A stretch of 13,155 nucleotides of DNA from NCBI GenBank assembly GCA_026002265.1, contig BOBG01000061.1, positions 1 through 13,155 of the forward strand. Reading direction: 5' to 3'. Numbering within the stretch: position 1 is the stretch's first letter; each line of letters begins with the position of its first letter. Both the position numbers and the translations under genes were made by a program. Under the pieces are notes generated by a model. The model was not told where the DNA came from. It searched no databases and worked only from the letters and a program-made list of their open reading frames with translations. The DNA comes from Spirochaetia bacterium (GTDB lineage: Bacteria; Spirochaetota; Spirochaetia; Treponematales; Breznakiellaceae). Shown in pieces: positions 7,062-13,155 of this stretch.

Positions 7062-8249
7062 TCACTCGTCAATCGCGCCGTAGACCACTTGCGCGAAACG
7101 TTTCGCCAGGTCTTCGTTTGCACCCGGATACCGCTGCACCAAAAACACCGCGATCAAGTCTTCAGCCGGATCCACGCAGTACCATGTCCCCAACATTCCG
7201 TCCCATGCCCACTCTCCGACCGAACCATTCAATCCGGCACGACTCGTGTTCTGCATCGTCCGAACTCCCAACCCGTAACCATAGCCGGACATAGCGGGGA
7301 ATCCAAATTGAGCAAGTTTCTGAGAATCAAGAAGATGATTCTGCCGGATCAGATCAACTGTTTTCCGGGAAAGGATTCGCACAGTATCAGACTTTCCGGA
7401 ATTGAGCAGCATAGACGCATAGGCTCCCACGTCACGCAATGTTGACATGAGTCCCGCTCCGCCGCTTTCAAAGGCCGGTTTTGTAAAGGGAACCGGATTC
7501 AGATCAGTTTTTTCCACAGGACCGGTGGCAGTAATATCATAAGCTTGTGCGAGCCGGGAACGTTTTTCCTCCGAAACAAAGAATCTGGTGTCAGAAAGCC
7601 CCAGCGGTTCAAGAATCACTTCAGCCATATAGTCGCCAAAACTTTTACCGGAAATGACTTCAATGAGCCGGCCGAGGACGTCGTGCGAAAAGCCATACAT
7701 CCAATACTCACCGGGTTGGAAACACAGAGGAATTCCGGCAACCATATCCACAACCTGCGCGGTGCTCACATCTGTGGAAGGATCCGCCACCGCTGCGGAT
7801 TGGAATTCTGCAAATCTCCGGGAAGAGTAACTATCGGGCCCCGGATAAGGGATTCCGGAAGTCATGGTAAAAAGATGTTCAAAGGTGATAGGTCCTTTGG
7901 CCGGAACAAGCTGCATATTGCCGCGTGAATCATGCTGTGCGACTTGCACATTAGAAAAAGCCGGCAAAAATTCTGCTATCGGATCATGCAGTTTGAATAA
8001 ACCTTTTTCGTACAACGTCATCGCAGTGACGATGGTGAAAGTTTTCGTCATGGAAAAAAGCCGGTAAATAGAATCATTTTTCATGGTGATTCCCTTTTCC
8101 CGGTCCTGCATCCCGAAACTCTTGTAGTAAGCTTCCTCGCCATGCCGGACAATGTAGACGCCTGCACCAGCCACTTGGCCTTTTTCTATGATTCGCTGTA
8201 AAAATGCGTCCATGTTGCCGAGTCTTTTTGCACAAAAACCGCTTCCCAT
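7062..8249 (-). CDS. Serine hydrolase, class C beta-lactamase/esterase family
   Basis: The 395-residue product belongs to the beta-lactamase-fold serine hydrolases that include EstB-type esterases and penicillin-binding-like enzymes. Counting from the ATG at 8249, the SxxK motif is SMTK (Ser66, Lys69), followed by the usual FTIVTAMTLYEKGLFKLHDPI block. The second motif Tyr is in YGFSHDVLGRLIEVISG (Tyr185). The C-terminal WAWDGMLGTWYCVDP near residue 349 replaces the HTG/KTG box, as is common in the EstB branch. No signal peptide is seen, so it is probably cytoplasmic and more likely an esterase than a drug-resistance lactamase. The ATG is chosen because AAGGAG (8256-8261) lies 6 nt before it; an in-frame TTG at 8264 would overlap this ribosome site. 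Confidence 0.9.
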   Translation of the reverse strand: MGSGFCAKRLGNMDAFLQRIIEKGQVAGAGVYIVRHGEEAYYKSFGMQDREKGITMKNDSIYRLFSMTKTFTIVTAMTLYEKGLFKLHDPIAEFLPAFSNVQVAQHDSRGNMQLVPAKGPITFEHLFTMTSGIPYPGPDSYSSRRFAEFQSAAVADPSTDVSTAQVVDMVAGIPLCFQPGEYWMYGFSHDVLGRLIEVISGKSFGDYMAEVILEPLGLSDTRFFVSEEKRSRLAQAYDITATGPVEKTDLNPVPFTKPAFESGGAGLMSTLRDVGAYASMLLNSGKSDTVRILSRKTVDLIRQNHLLDSQKLAQFGFPAMSGYGYGLGVRTMQNTSRAGLNGSVGEWAWDGMLGTWYCVDPAEDLIAVFLVQRYPGANEDLAKRFAQVVYGAIDE

Positions 8250-8277
8250 TAGATTCTCCTTCAAAAGCTGTTTTTAT

Positions 8278-8306
8278 AGTATAGTTGAAAAAGAGTGAAG
8301 TGTAAA
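8278..8306 (-). promoter_or_regulatory. Promoter of the serine hydrolase gene
   Basis: On the minus strand TTTACA (8301-8306) and TATACT (8278-8283) are separated by 17 bp. Transcription would start about 20 bp before the ATG, leaving room for the AAGGAG ribosome site at 8256-8261. Confidence 0.6.
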
Positions 8307-8351
8307 GTTGATTAAGGGTGAAATTTAACTCTTGTCTCTTAATTGCGGCTA

Positions 8352-8380
8352 TCGACTTTTATCACTTTTTTGTGTAATAT
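8352..8380 (+). promoter_or_regulatory. Candidate promoter of the Rpn-family gene, leaderless geometry
   Basis: TCGACT (8352-8357) and TAATAT (8375-8380) are separated by 17 bp. The -10-like hexamer ends 6 bp before the ATG at 8387 and no Shine-Dalgarno is present, which suggests a leaderless transcript. The spacing is identical to that at the esterase gene. Confidence 0.45.
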
Positions 8381-8386
8381 AGAGCT

Positions 8387-9259
8387 ATGAGTACACTTTT
8401 ATCGCCGTTGACAGACCTTATTTTCAAACGTATCTTCGGCGACGCACGAAATGCAGATATTCTTACTGATCTGCTCTTGTCCATTCTGGATTTACCGGAA
8501 GATGACTATGCCGGACTTGAGTTTGAAGATACCCACCTCAAGCCGGAAATTGAAGGTGGCAAACTGGTTATCCTTGACGTAAAGGTGAAGACCAAAGCCG
8601 GCACAATTTTAGATATTGAAATTCAAGTATGCCGGGCAACGGCAATGCGAGCGCGGATTCTATTCTACAGCTCAAAATTGATAACTGATCAGATGGGCGA
8701 ATCTGACAACTACACAAAAATAAAACCGGTCATTCTTATTGTGATTGCCGATTTTAACCTATTACCAGAGGAGTTGAAATATCACAATGTTTACCGGCTC
8801 TTGAACGAGGATTCACATAAGCTTTTTAGCAGACTCCTTGAGATACATATAATAGAATTGAAAAAGTTGCCGAAGGAAGGAGATGGAAGTGAATTGGGTA
8901 ACTGGATGCGGTTTATGAAGATGTGCGAAGAGCAGGATATAACGATATTAAGAGAGGCAAACCCGATGATACAAAAAGCCTATGGAGTACTGAGAAAATT
9001 AAGTGCAGATGAGGAGCTTCGCTTACAGGTAGATGCACGCGAGAAGGCATTGCGGGATTACTATTCACTTGTCAGCGATAGAGATGATGCATTTGCTGAG
9101 CGGGATGCAGTCAAGGCCGAGCGAGATGCAGTCAAGGCTGAACGGGATGCGGTTAAGGCTGAACGGGATGCAGTTAAGGCTGAACTTGAAAAAGCAATGG
9201 CTCTGATGCGAGCGATGGGTATGACTGATGAACAGATTAGCCAAGCCTCACAGAAATAA
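8387..9259 (+). CDS. Rpn family recombination-promoting nuclease (PD-(D/E)XK)
   Basis: The 290-residue protein matches the Rpn/putative-transposase family of PD-(D/E)XK nucleases. The opening LLSPLTDLIFKRIFGD and ILTDLLLSILDLP are typical. Asp64 (LDVKVKTKAGT) and Glu78-Ile-Gln80 (LDIEIQ) are the expected catalytic D and E-x-Q. Family members in E. coli cleave DNA and raise RecA-independent recombination; they often occur in many copies per genome. Residues 237-264 are four perfect AERDAVK heptads, a charged coiled coil encoded by 21 bp tandem repeats. The C-terminus (MRAMGMTDEQISQAS) is the helix-turn-helix-like tail often seen in these proteins. The gene is intact and stands between oppositely oriented neighbours. 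Nearby hairpins do not visibly form its ends. Confidence 0.9.
   Translation: MSTLLSPLTDLIFKRIFGDARNADILTDLLLSILDLPEDDYAGLEFEDTHLKPEIEGGKLVILDVKVKTKAGTILDIEIQVCRATAMRARILFYSSKLITDQMGESDNYTKIKPVILIVIADFNLLPEELKYHNVYRLLNEDSHKLFSRLLEIHIIELKKLPKEGDGSELGNWMRFMKMCEEQDITILREANPMIQKAYGVLRKLSADEELRLQVDAREKALRDYYSLVSDRDDAFAERDAVKAERDAVKAERDAVKAERDAVKAELEKAMALMRAMGMTDEQISQASQK
9095..9178 (+). repeat. Four in-frame 21 bp repeats encoding AERDAVK
   Basis: Four consecutive 21 bp units encode the same heptad but differ at silent positions (GCT/GCC, GAG/GAA, CGG/CGA, GCA/GCG, GTC/GTT). The DNA has drifted while the peptide stayed constant. A change in copy number would lengthen or shorten the coiled coil by whole heptads without shifting the frame. 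Confidence 0.85.
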
Positions 9260-9342
9260 AAGGGTCTTTTAAGTGGAGAGCTTCTGTGTCCTCTGCGCTT
9301 AGCTTTCTTTCTTCGTGTACCTGTGTGATTGCAGATTGGTCT

Positions 9343-9678
9343 TCACCATATATCCCATGTTTTTCCATCTTCATTACATACATAACTTCCGTAGTGCGTT
9401 CCGGTAGTTCCTGTTACCAAGTAGATCGTTCTTCCTTTTGTGATCGAAATAGCGGCTTCCCGGCTGGGAGGAATCCTCGCCACTTCAGCTCCTTCTGAAT
9501 AGCCGGTTACAAAAACTACGAGTGTTTCTGGGCTTTTATTCATCACGAATACCCTTATGTCGCCTTCATTTTCGCCCAGTTCAGTCATTGAGTCAAGAAG
9601 TTGAAGCATCTGTATGCTGCATGTAGATAACAATACAATAAGTACGATGTTAATTACACTAGCATGAATGAATGTCAT
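9343..9678 (-). CDS. Small putative lipoprotein of unknown function
   Basis: I do not recognise this 111-residue protein. Residues 6-19 are hydrophobic (ASVINIVLIVLLST) and end at Cys20, fitting a loose spirochaete-type lipobox (LLSTC), so it may be a lipid-anchored envelope protein; an uncleaved anchor is the alternative. The mature part is short and beta-rich (IRVFVMNKS, LVVFVTGYS, AAISITKG, TIYLVTGTTG) and ends TWDIW. The ATG at 9678 has GGAGA 5 nt upstream, and the gene is divergent from the DUF4469 gene with 250 bp between them. Confidence 0.7.
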   Translation of the reverse strand: MTFIHASVINIVLIVLLSTCSIQMLQLLDSMTELGENEGDIRVFVMNKSPETLVVFVTGYSEGAEVARIPPSREAAISITKGRTIYLVTGTTGTHYGSYVCNEDGKTWDIW

Positions 9679-9811
9679 ATATTCTCCATCAATAAATAAT
9701 AATTACTATAGAGACAAAAGTAAATAGCCAAGACTGTCCGGTATGAAAGCTTTAATGTTATCTGCTCTTGACTCATCTCCCGGCTCTACTCACTGCTCAT
9801 TCCATAGCGCA

Positions 9812-9844
9812 TTGATACTCCTATTCCGATGGAGTGGTTATCAA
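9812..9844. promoter_or_regulatory. Interrupted palindrome upstream of the DUF4469 gene
   Basis: TTGATA and CTCC (9812-9821) pair with GGAG (9831-9834) and TATCAA (9839-9844), leaving a 4 nt bulge and a 9 nt loop. It lies about 85 bp before the start of the DUF4469 gene, upstream of a TATACT hexamer at 9895-9900, where an operator could sit. No T-run follows, so it is not a simple terminator. Confidence 0.4.
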
Positions 9845-9928
9845 CAATCCGAAGGTATTGTCTTTATTCTCTTTCCTTTTTCTTTATCTTATCTTATACT
9901 TCATGAGAATATTCTTAAGGAGAGAACT

Positions 9929-10678
9929 ATGGGAACATTTTCTGACACATTTTTATTGGCAATGCACACGATTAAAGGTCTACTGTACCCAAATCACCTT
10001 GAAAACGCAACCGGTAAGTATATCTTGCATGCCCAGCATGACCCAAAAGTACTGACACTGGAGGATATTGCAACAAGTGCTATACAGCGCGGTGGTGTGA
10101 GTTTAACGCGTGATGTACTCATCGAGGCGTACCGGGCAATGGCAGCCGAGGCTGTGCATCAAGCTGCTGACGGCTTTATTGTTAATACTGATGTTATTCG
10201 GCTTGCAGTTGAATTGGGCGGCGTCTATAATGGTATTCATGACCCTGTGAAGCCGGCTGAGTTACGTTTTTCCATTACACCATCGGCAAAAATGCGGACT
10301 ATACTCAAGAATATCGATGTTAAGATAGACGGACTGGCACATGTTGATGGCTATATTAGTCAAGTCCTGAATGTAGTTGATGGTATGATTAACTCAACTA
10401 TTACGCCGGGTGATGATATAGTGATTACAGGCGACCGTTTAAAGATAGCCGGTAGTGATGCTGACTGTGGAGTATACTTTATTGCCGACTATGACGATAC
10501 ACGTACTAAAATAACACATCCGTTAATAGAGAATACACCGGCAAAGGTAATTATACGTGTCCCTGAACTTAGTCCAGGTCAATACAAGCTTGAGCTTATG
10601 TCACAGTATTCTTCGAGCGGAAAAGATCTCAAGACACCCCGGACAATTAGTTCCCAGACAAACTTGACGGTAAATTAA
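9929..10678 (+). CDS. HU-like DNA-binding / DUF4469 domain protein
   Basis: The 249-residue product matches proteins that join an N-terminal HU/IHF-like DNA-binding fold to a C-terminal DUF4469 Ig-like domain. The N-terminal part (residues about 15-130) shows the pattern LTLEDIATSAIQRGGVSL, then VIRLAVELGGVYNG. The DUF4469 part begins near residue 155 with TPGDDIVITGDRLKIAG, followed by CGVYFI and VPELSPGQYKLEL. Its biological role is not established. The start is set at 9929 because AAGGAGAG lies just upstream; a longer frame from 9743 has an unusual, low-complexity N-terminus and no ribosome site. A TATACT hexamer at 9895-9900 is a possible -10. Structured non-coding sequence follows the stop. 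Confidence 0.85.
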   Translation: MGTFSDTFLLAMHTIKGLLYPNHLENATGKYILHAQHDPKVLTLEDIATSAIQRGGVSLTRDVLIEAYRAMAAEAVHQAADGFIVNTDVIRLAVELGGVYNGIHDPVKPAELRFSITPSAKMRTILKNIDVKIDGLAHVDGYISQVLNVVDGMINSTITPGDDIVITGDRLKIAGSDADCGVYFIADYDDTRTKITHPLIENTPAKVIIRVPELSPGQYKLELMSQYSSSGKDLKTPRTISSQTNLTVN

Positions 10679-10689
10679 GTACACTTTGG

Positions 10690-10860
10690 ATTGTTAGCCG
10701 CATCCTCATGGGCTTGAGAGTATCCTCCGCTTCGGATTGTTACTATCAATCCAAGTGGTAGGAGTGAGTGTCTACTCAAAGCTATGGTTCAATACCCGGT
10801 GGGTAAGTTTATCGAACCATATCAACCGGCTTTGGGCTTTATGCCGTTTTTCGTAAATAA
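10690..10860. other. Hairpin-rich non-coding region after the DUF4469 gene
   Basis: Clear stems are GGATTG/CAATCC (10734-10752) and TATGGTTC/GAACCATA (10783-10821), the latter enclosing ACCC/GGGT (10794-10804). A GAGAGTA/TACTATC pairing competes with the first stem. No coding frame is convincing on either strand. It could be the 3' untranslated region of the DUF4469 gene, a separate structured RNA, or part of the neighbouring IS-like remnant. Confidence 0.45.
10827..10851 (+). terminator. Weak candidate terminator of the DUF4469 gene
   Basis: CGGC (10827-10830) pairs with GCCG (10843-10846) and is followed directly by TTTTT. The stem is only 4 bp with a 12 nt loop, so this is a weak call. 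It lies about 150 bp after the stop codon. Confidence 0.3.
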
Positions 10861-10901
10861 GTAGATCTGGACTTTTCTGTACTGAACTGTTATTATATGT
10901 A

Positions 10902-11100
10902 GTCAACTACCCAAGCCTAAAAGATTGGGCTTGTCTCGGTTATTCGAGTTCCGTGGTCCTATCACGGTCTTTCACTCATTCCACCACGAGCTAGCGTCTT
11001 CCTTGTCTTCCTGTCGTTGTAACAGTAGCCTGATCTGGTTGCGACCAGATCATGTACAGATGGAAGCCGTGGTTATCAGCTTTCATAAGAGAGGTACTAT
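10902..11100 (-). ncRNA. Omega-RNA-like right end of an IS200/IS605-type element, TnpB missing
   Basis: Read on the minus strand, this stretch folds into consecutive hairpins: TGATCTGGT/ACCAGATCA (11031-11052, 9 bp, tetraloop), CCGTG/CACGG (10951-10967), CTCG/CGAG (10935-10948), and AAGCCCAATC with GGCTTGGG (10910-10932), ending GGGTAGTTGAC at 10902. The final hairpin and TAGTTGAC end look like the right end of IS1341/IS605-type elements, where the omega-RNA that guides TnpB is made. No TnpB zinc-ribbon or RuvC motif can be read in any frame upstream, because the sensor kinase promoter begins at 11123. I infer an orphan or deleted element; an unrelated structured RNA, possibly on the plus strand (UGCG tetraloop), remains possible. 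Confidence 0.4.
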
Positions 11101-11122
11101 AGATGAGAAATATTGTCAATAG

Positions 11123-11151
11123 TTGCACAAATTTTCATTGCGGCTTATTAT
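11123..11151 (+). promoter_or_regulatory. Promoter of the sensor kinase gene
   Basis: TTGCAC (11123-11128) and TATTAT (11146-11151) are separated by 17 bp; TATAAT at 11151-11156 overlaps the second hexamer. AAAAGG at 11163-11168 is a possible but rather distant ribosome site for the ATG at 11180. Confidence 0.5.
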
Positions 11152-11179
11152 ATAATAAATATAAAAGGTATTGCATATC

Positions 11180-13155
11180 ATGTCCATTCGTCTAAAAATT
11201 ATTCTGATCATCATTTTGATGTCACTAGCTATCATCGTTTTCGGTATTGGAGCCGGACTGATTTTTATCCAAGACAACCTTGAACACACTACTGAGGTCA
11301 GTCTGATGGCTGTGGCTGATATTGCGGATCAATTGATTTCCGCCGAAATTGATCTGCTCAAGACAGATGCCTCCGGAGTGGCGCGGCAGCTTCTCTATGC
11401 CTCTGATACGGAATTTCAAAAGATTTTGCAGGAAGATGTTGAATCTGATGACAACAGCTTTATAGGATTTACGGTGATTGACCGTACCGGCATTGTGGCC
11501 TCGTTTGGCAACGCTGAAAGGCCCGAATGGGTGGCCGAGGGTAAGTATATATCCAAAGCCTTTGCAGGGGAATCGATTATTTCCACTACCAGACTGGATC
11601 CGGGCGACAACGGTGGGGTTGTGTTTCATGTCTATGTGCCGATGGAAGACCGGGTACTGTCTGCAACAATTCCGGGTATGTTTTTCAGAAATCTGCTGTT
11701 ACCATTTAAGGTATGGGAAACCGGCCACATCTTTATAGATGATGCAGAAGGCACAATTATTTCTAATATACGCGCAAATTGGGTTTTGGAACGGTCTAAT
11801 TTTATCAAAGAAGCGGAAACAGAGCCTCAATATGAACGAGTGGCTCAGATAGTCCGCCGTATGATTCGTGGGGAGAGTGGATCGGGAAGCTTTGCCATGG
11901 GTGATGTCGAGCGGATATGTGTTTTCAGGCCGATTACCGGCTCAAACGACGGATGGTCCCTCGGTGTTATTGCACCGCTTACCGAAAGCCCAGCCCGCAA
12001 TGCAAATAATGGAATCCTCATGGTCGGAGTTGTTTCTCTCATGTTAAGTATTATTGCCGCGCTTTTCATTTCTTCATCTATCGAAAAACCCTATAAACGA
12101 ATAAATGACATGGTAAAGGAGGTGGAAATACAAGATGAGCTTCTGCATACTATCAACAATGCCACCGTCATACTGCTGAATGCAGAAACAGATAATTTTG
12201 AAAATGATATTTGGAAAAGTATGGGTATGATAGCACGGGGAGTCGGTGTGGATCGTATGAATGTATGGAAAAATTATACAAAAGACGGAGCCTTATGCTG
12301 CATGGAAGTATATGAGTGGTCTGAAGGGATAGAACCCCAAACCGGAAAAAAAATTACCACAGATATTCCTTACAGCGAAAGTATCCCCGGATGGGAAGAG
12401 AAATTCTCCGGTAATCAGTGTGTAAACGGCATTGTCCGTACGTTTTCAGAGGCTGAACAAGCGCAGTTATCGCCCCAAGGTATTCTTTCCATTCTGGCTA
12501 TTCCGGTCTTTTTTCAGGACCGCTTGTGGGGATTTGTCTCTTTTAATGATTGCCATAAGGAACGCAGTTTTTCAAAGGATGATGAGAATGTGCTGCGTTC
12601 TGGATCTTTGCTGATTGCGAGCGCTATATTACGTAATGAAATGACTCACGATCTTGTACGGGCGCGGGAAGAAGCGGTCGCCAGTACCACGGCAAAATCT
12701 GATTTCCTTGCCAATATGAGCCACGAGATGCGCACACCGCTCAACGCCATTATCGGCCTGTCAGAACTGACGCTTAATTCCGATGAGGTGGATGGAGATG
12801 TGCGGGACACTTTGGAGAAAGTCTATAATTCCGGCGTCACACTCCTCAGCCTTATCAATGATATTCTGGATATATCAAAAATTGAATCCGGTAAGTTTGA
12901 ACTGATCCCGGTCGAATATGACACGCCGAGTATTATCAACGATACCGTCACACTAAATATTGTCCGGATCGGGTCAAAGCCCATTATCTTTAACCTTGAG
13001 ATAGATGAAAATTTGCCGAATCTGCTTATCGGCGATGAATTACGCGTCAAACAAATCTTCAATAATCTCTTGAGTAATGCTTTTAAATATACGAAGGAAG
13101 GTACCGTTACATGGCAGATTTCCAGTGAGACGGACGGCAATGATGTGTGGTTGAT
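11180..13155 (+). CDS. Cache/GAF sensor histidine kinase, cut by window end
   Basis: The frame is open from the ATG at 11180 to the window edge (658 codons, no stop). A first membrane helix spans residues about 7-30 and a second about 278-298. Between them lies a roughly 250-residue extracytoplasmic sensor of Cache type (FTVIDRTGIVASFG, then WETGHIFIDDAEGTIIS). Residues about 318-485 look like a GAF domain (ILSILAIPVFFQDRLWGFVSF). A short coiled coil leads to HisKA with the H-box SHEMRTPLNAIIG (phospho-acceptor His515). The N-box NNLLSNAFKYT starts at Asn628 in the ATPase domain. It should sense an external small molecule and phosphorylate a response regulator; receiver or Hpt domains probably follow, as in most proteins of this build. 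A classical HAMP domain after the second helix is not evident. Confidence 0.93.
   Translation, partial: MSIRLKIILIIILMSLAIIVFGIGAGLIFIQDNLEHTTEVSLMAVADIADQLISAEIDLLKTDASGVARQLLYASDTEFQKILQEDVESDDNSFIGFTVIDRTGIVASFGNAERPEWVAEGKYISKAFAGESIISTTRLDPGDNGGVVFHVYVPMEDRVLSATIPGMFFRNLLLPFKVWETGHIFIDDAEGTIISNIRANWVLERSNFIKEAETEPQYERVAQIVRRMIRGESGSGSFAMGDVERICVFRPITGSNDGWSLGVIAPLTESPARNANNGILMVGVVSLMLSIIAALFISSSIEKPYKRINDMVKEVEIQDELLHTINNATVILLNAETDNFENDIWKSMGMIARGVGVDRMNVWKNYTKDGALCCMEVYEWSEGIEPQTGKKITTDIPYSESIPGWEEKFSGNQCVNGIVRTFSEAEQAQLSPQGILSILAIPVFFQDRLWGFVSFNDCHKERSFSKDDENVLRSGSLLIASAILRNEMTHDLVRAREEAVASTTAKSDFLANMSHEMRTPLNAIIGLSELTLNSDEVDGDVRDTLEKVYNSGVTLLSLINDILDISKIESGKFELIPVEYDTPSIINDTVTLNIVRIGSKPIIFNLEIDENLPNLLIGDELRVKQIFNNLLSNAFKYTKEGTVTWQISSETDGNDVWL

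Noticed and set aside
8250..8264. TTG start giving the serine hydrolase five more residues
   Set aside because: The AAGGAG ribosome site would lie inside those codons. The ATG at 8249 is correctly spaced from it.
9249..9288. CACAGAA/TTCTGTG inverted repeat at the end of the Rpn gene as terminator
   Set aside because: The loop is 26 nt and no T-run follows, so the case for a terminator is too weak.
9272..9342. CTGTGTCCTCTGCGCTT-rich stretch after the Rpn gene
   Set aside because: It resembles a low-complexity intergenic repeat seen in other bacteria, but there is only one degenerate copy here and nothing more to support a call.
9743..9928. Upstream 62-codon extension of the DUF4469 protein
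   Set aside because: No ribosome site precedes 9743, the extension contains the interrupted palindrome and a TATACT hexamer, and the ATG at 9929 has a strong AAGGAG.
10781..10804. tRNA T-arm-like GGTTCAATACC
   Set aside because: The flanking bases do not form a T-stem, and no acceptor or anticodon arm can be built around it.
10925..11122. Plus-strand 65-codon ORF in the structured region
   Set aside because: It runs across the hairpins at 10935-11052, has no ribosome site and matches no family I know. Structure, not coding, explains the region.

Overview
The window looks like chromosomal DNA of a treponeme-like spirochaete. The evidence is indirect: an LptD-like outer-membrane protein with a SAP-like N-terminal motif, a protein with an HU-like domain followed by DUF4469, an Rpn-family PD-(D/E)XK protein with an AERDAVK heptad tail, and a large Cache/GAF sensor kinase. 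There is no rRNA or housekeeping marker to fix the genus.

Layout. Positions 1-604 are two tandem copies of a ~300 bp non-coding unit. Minus-strand genes follow: lptD (992-3973) and, overlapping its 3' end, only the C-terminal half of metA (628 to about 1030). The two appear to have been joined by a deletion that removed the end of lptD and the start of metA. Positions 3974-4553 are non-coding and hold three unrelated repeat types: a REP-like hairpin, two copies of a paired GGTCTGACC element also present in the 1-604 repeats, and a TTCGTG inverted repeat. A sialate O-acetylesterase-like gene runs 4554-6419 (+).

Positions 6455-6970 form a compact, very AT-rich cassette: 18 bp inverted repeats enclose a promoter and one small orphan gene (6481-6852, -). 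A class-C beta-lactamase-fold serine hydrolase follows (7062-8249, -), then an Rpn-family gene (8387-9259, +), a small putative lipoprotein (9343-9678, -) and a DUF4469 protein (9929-10678, +). Positions 10679-11179 carry no convincing gene but are full of hairpins; the 10902-11100 part, read on the minus strand, resembles the right end and omega-RNA of an IS200/IS605-type element without its TnpB. The window ends inside a hybrid-type sensor histidine kinase (from 11180, +).

How the genes relate. Most genes appear to be separate transcription units. The clearest promoters are before the serine hydrolase, the AT-rich orphan gene and the sensor kinase. The esterase and Rpn genes share an unusual layout: a -10-like hexamer ends 6 bp before the ATG and there is no Shine-Dalgarno, which suggests leaderless mRNAs. 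The region is best read as an accessory, rearranged part of the chromosome, not as one pathway. The most notable items are the lptD/metA deletion fusion, the paired dispersed element, the integron-like AT-rich cassette and the omega-RNA-like region.
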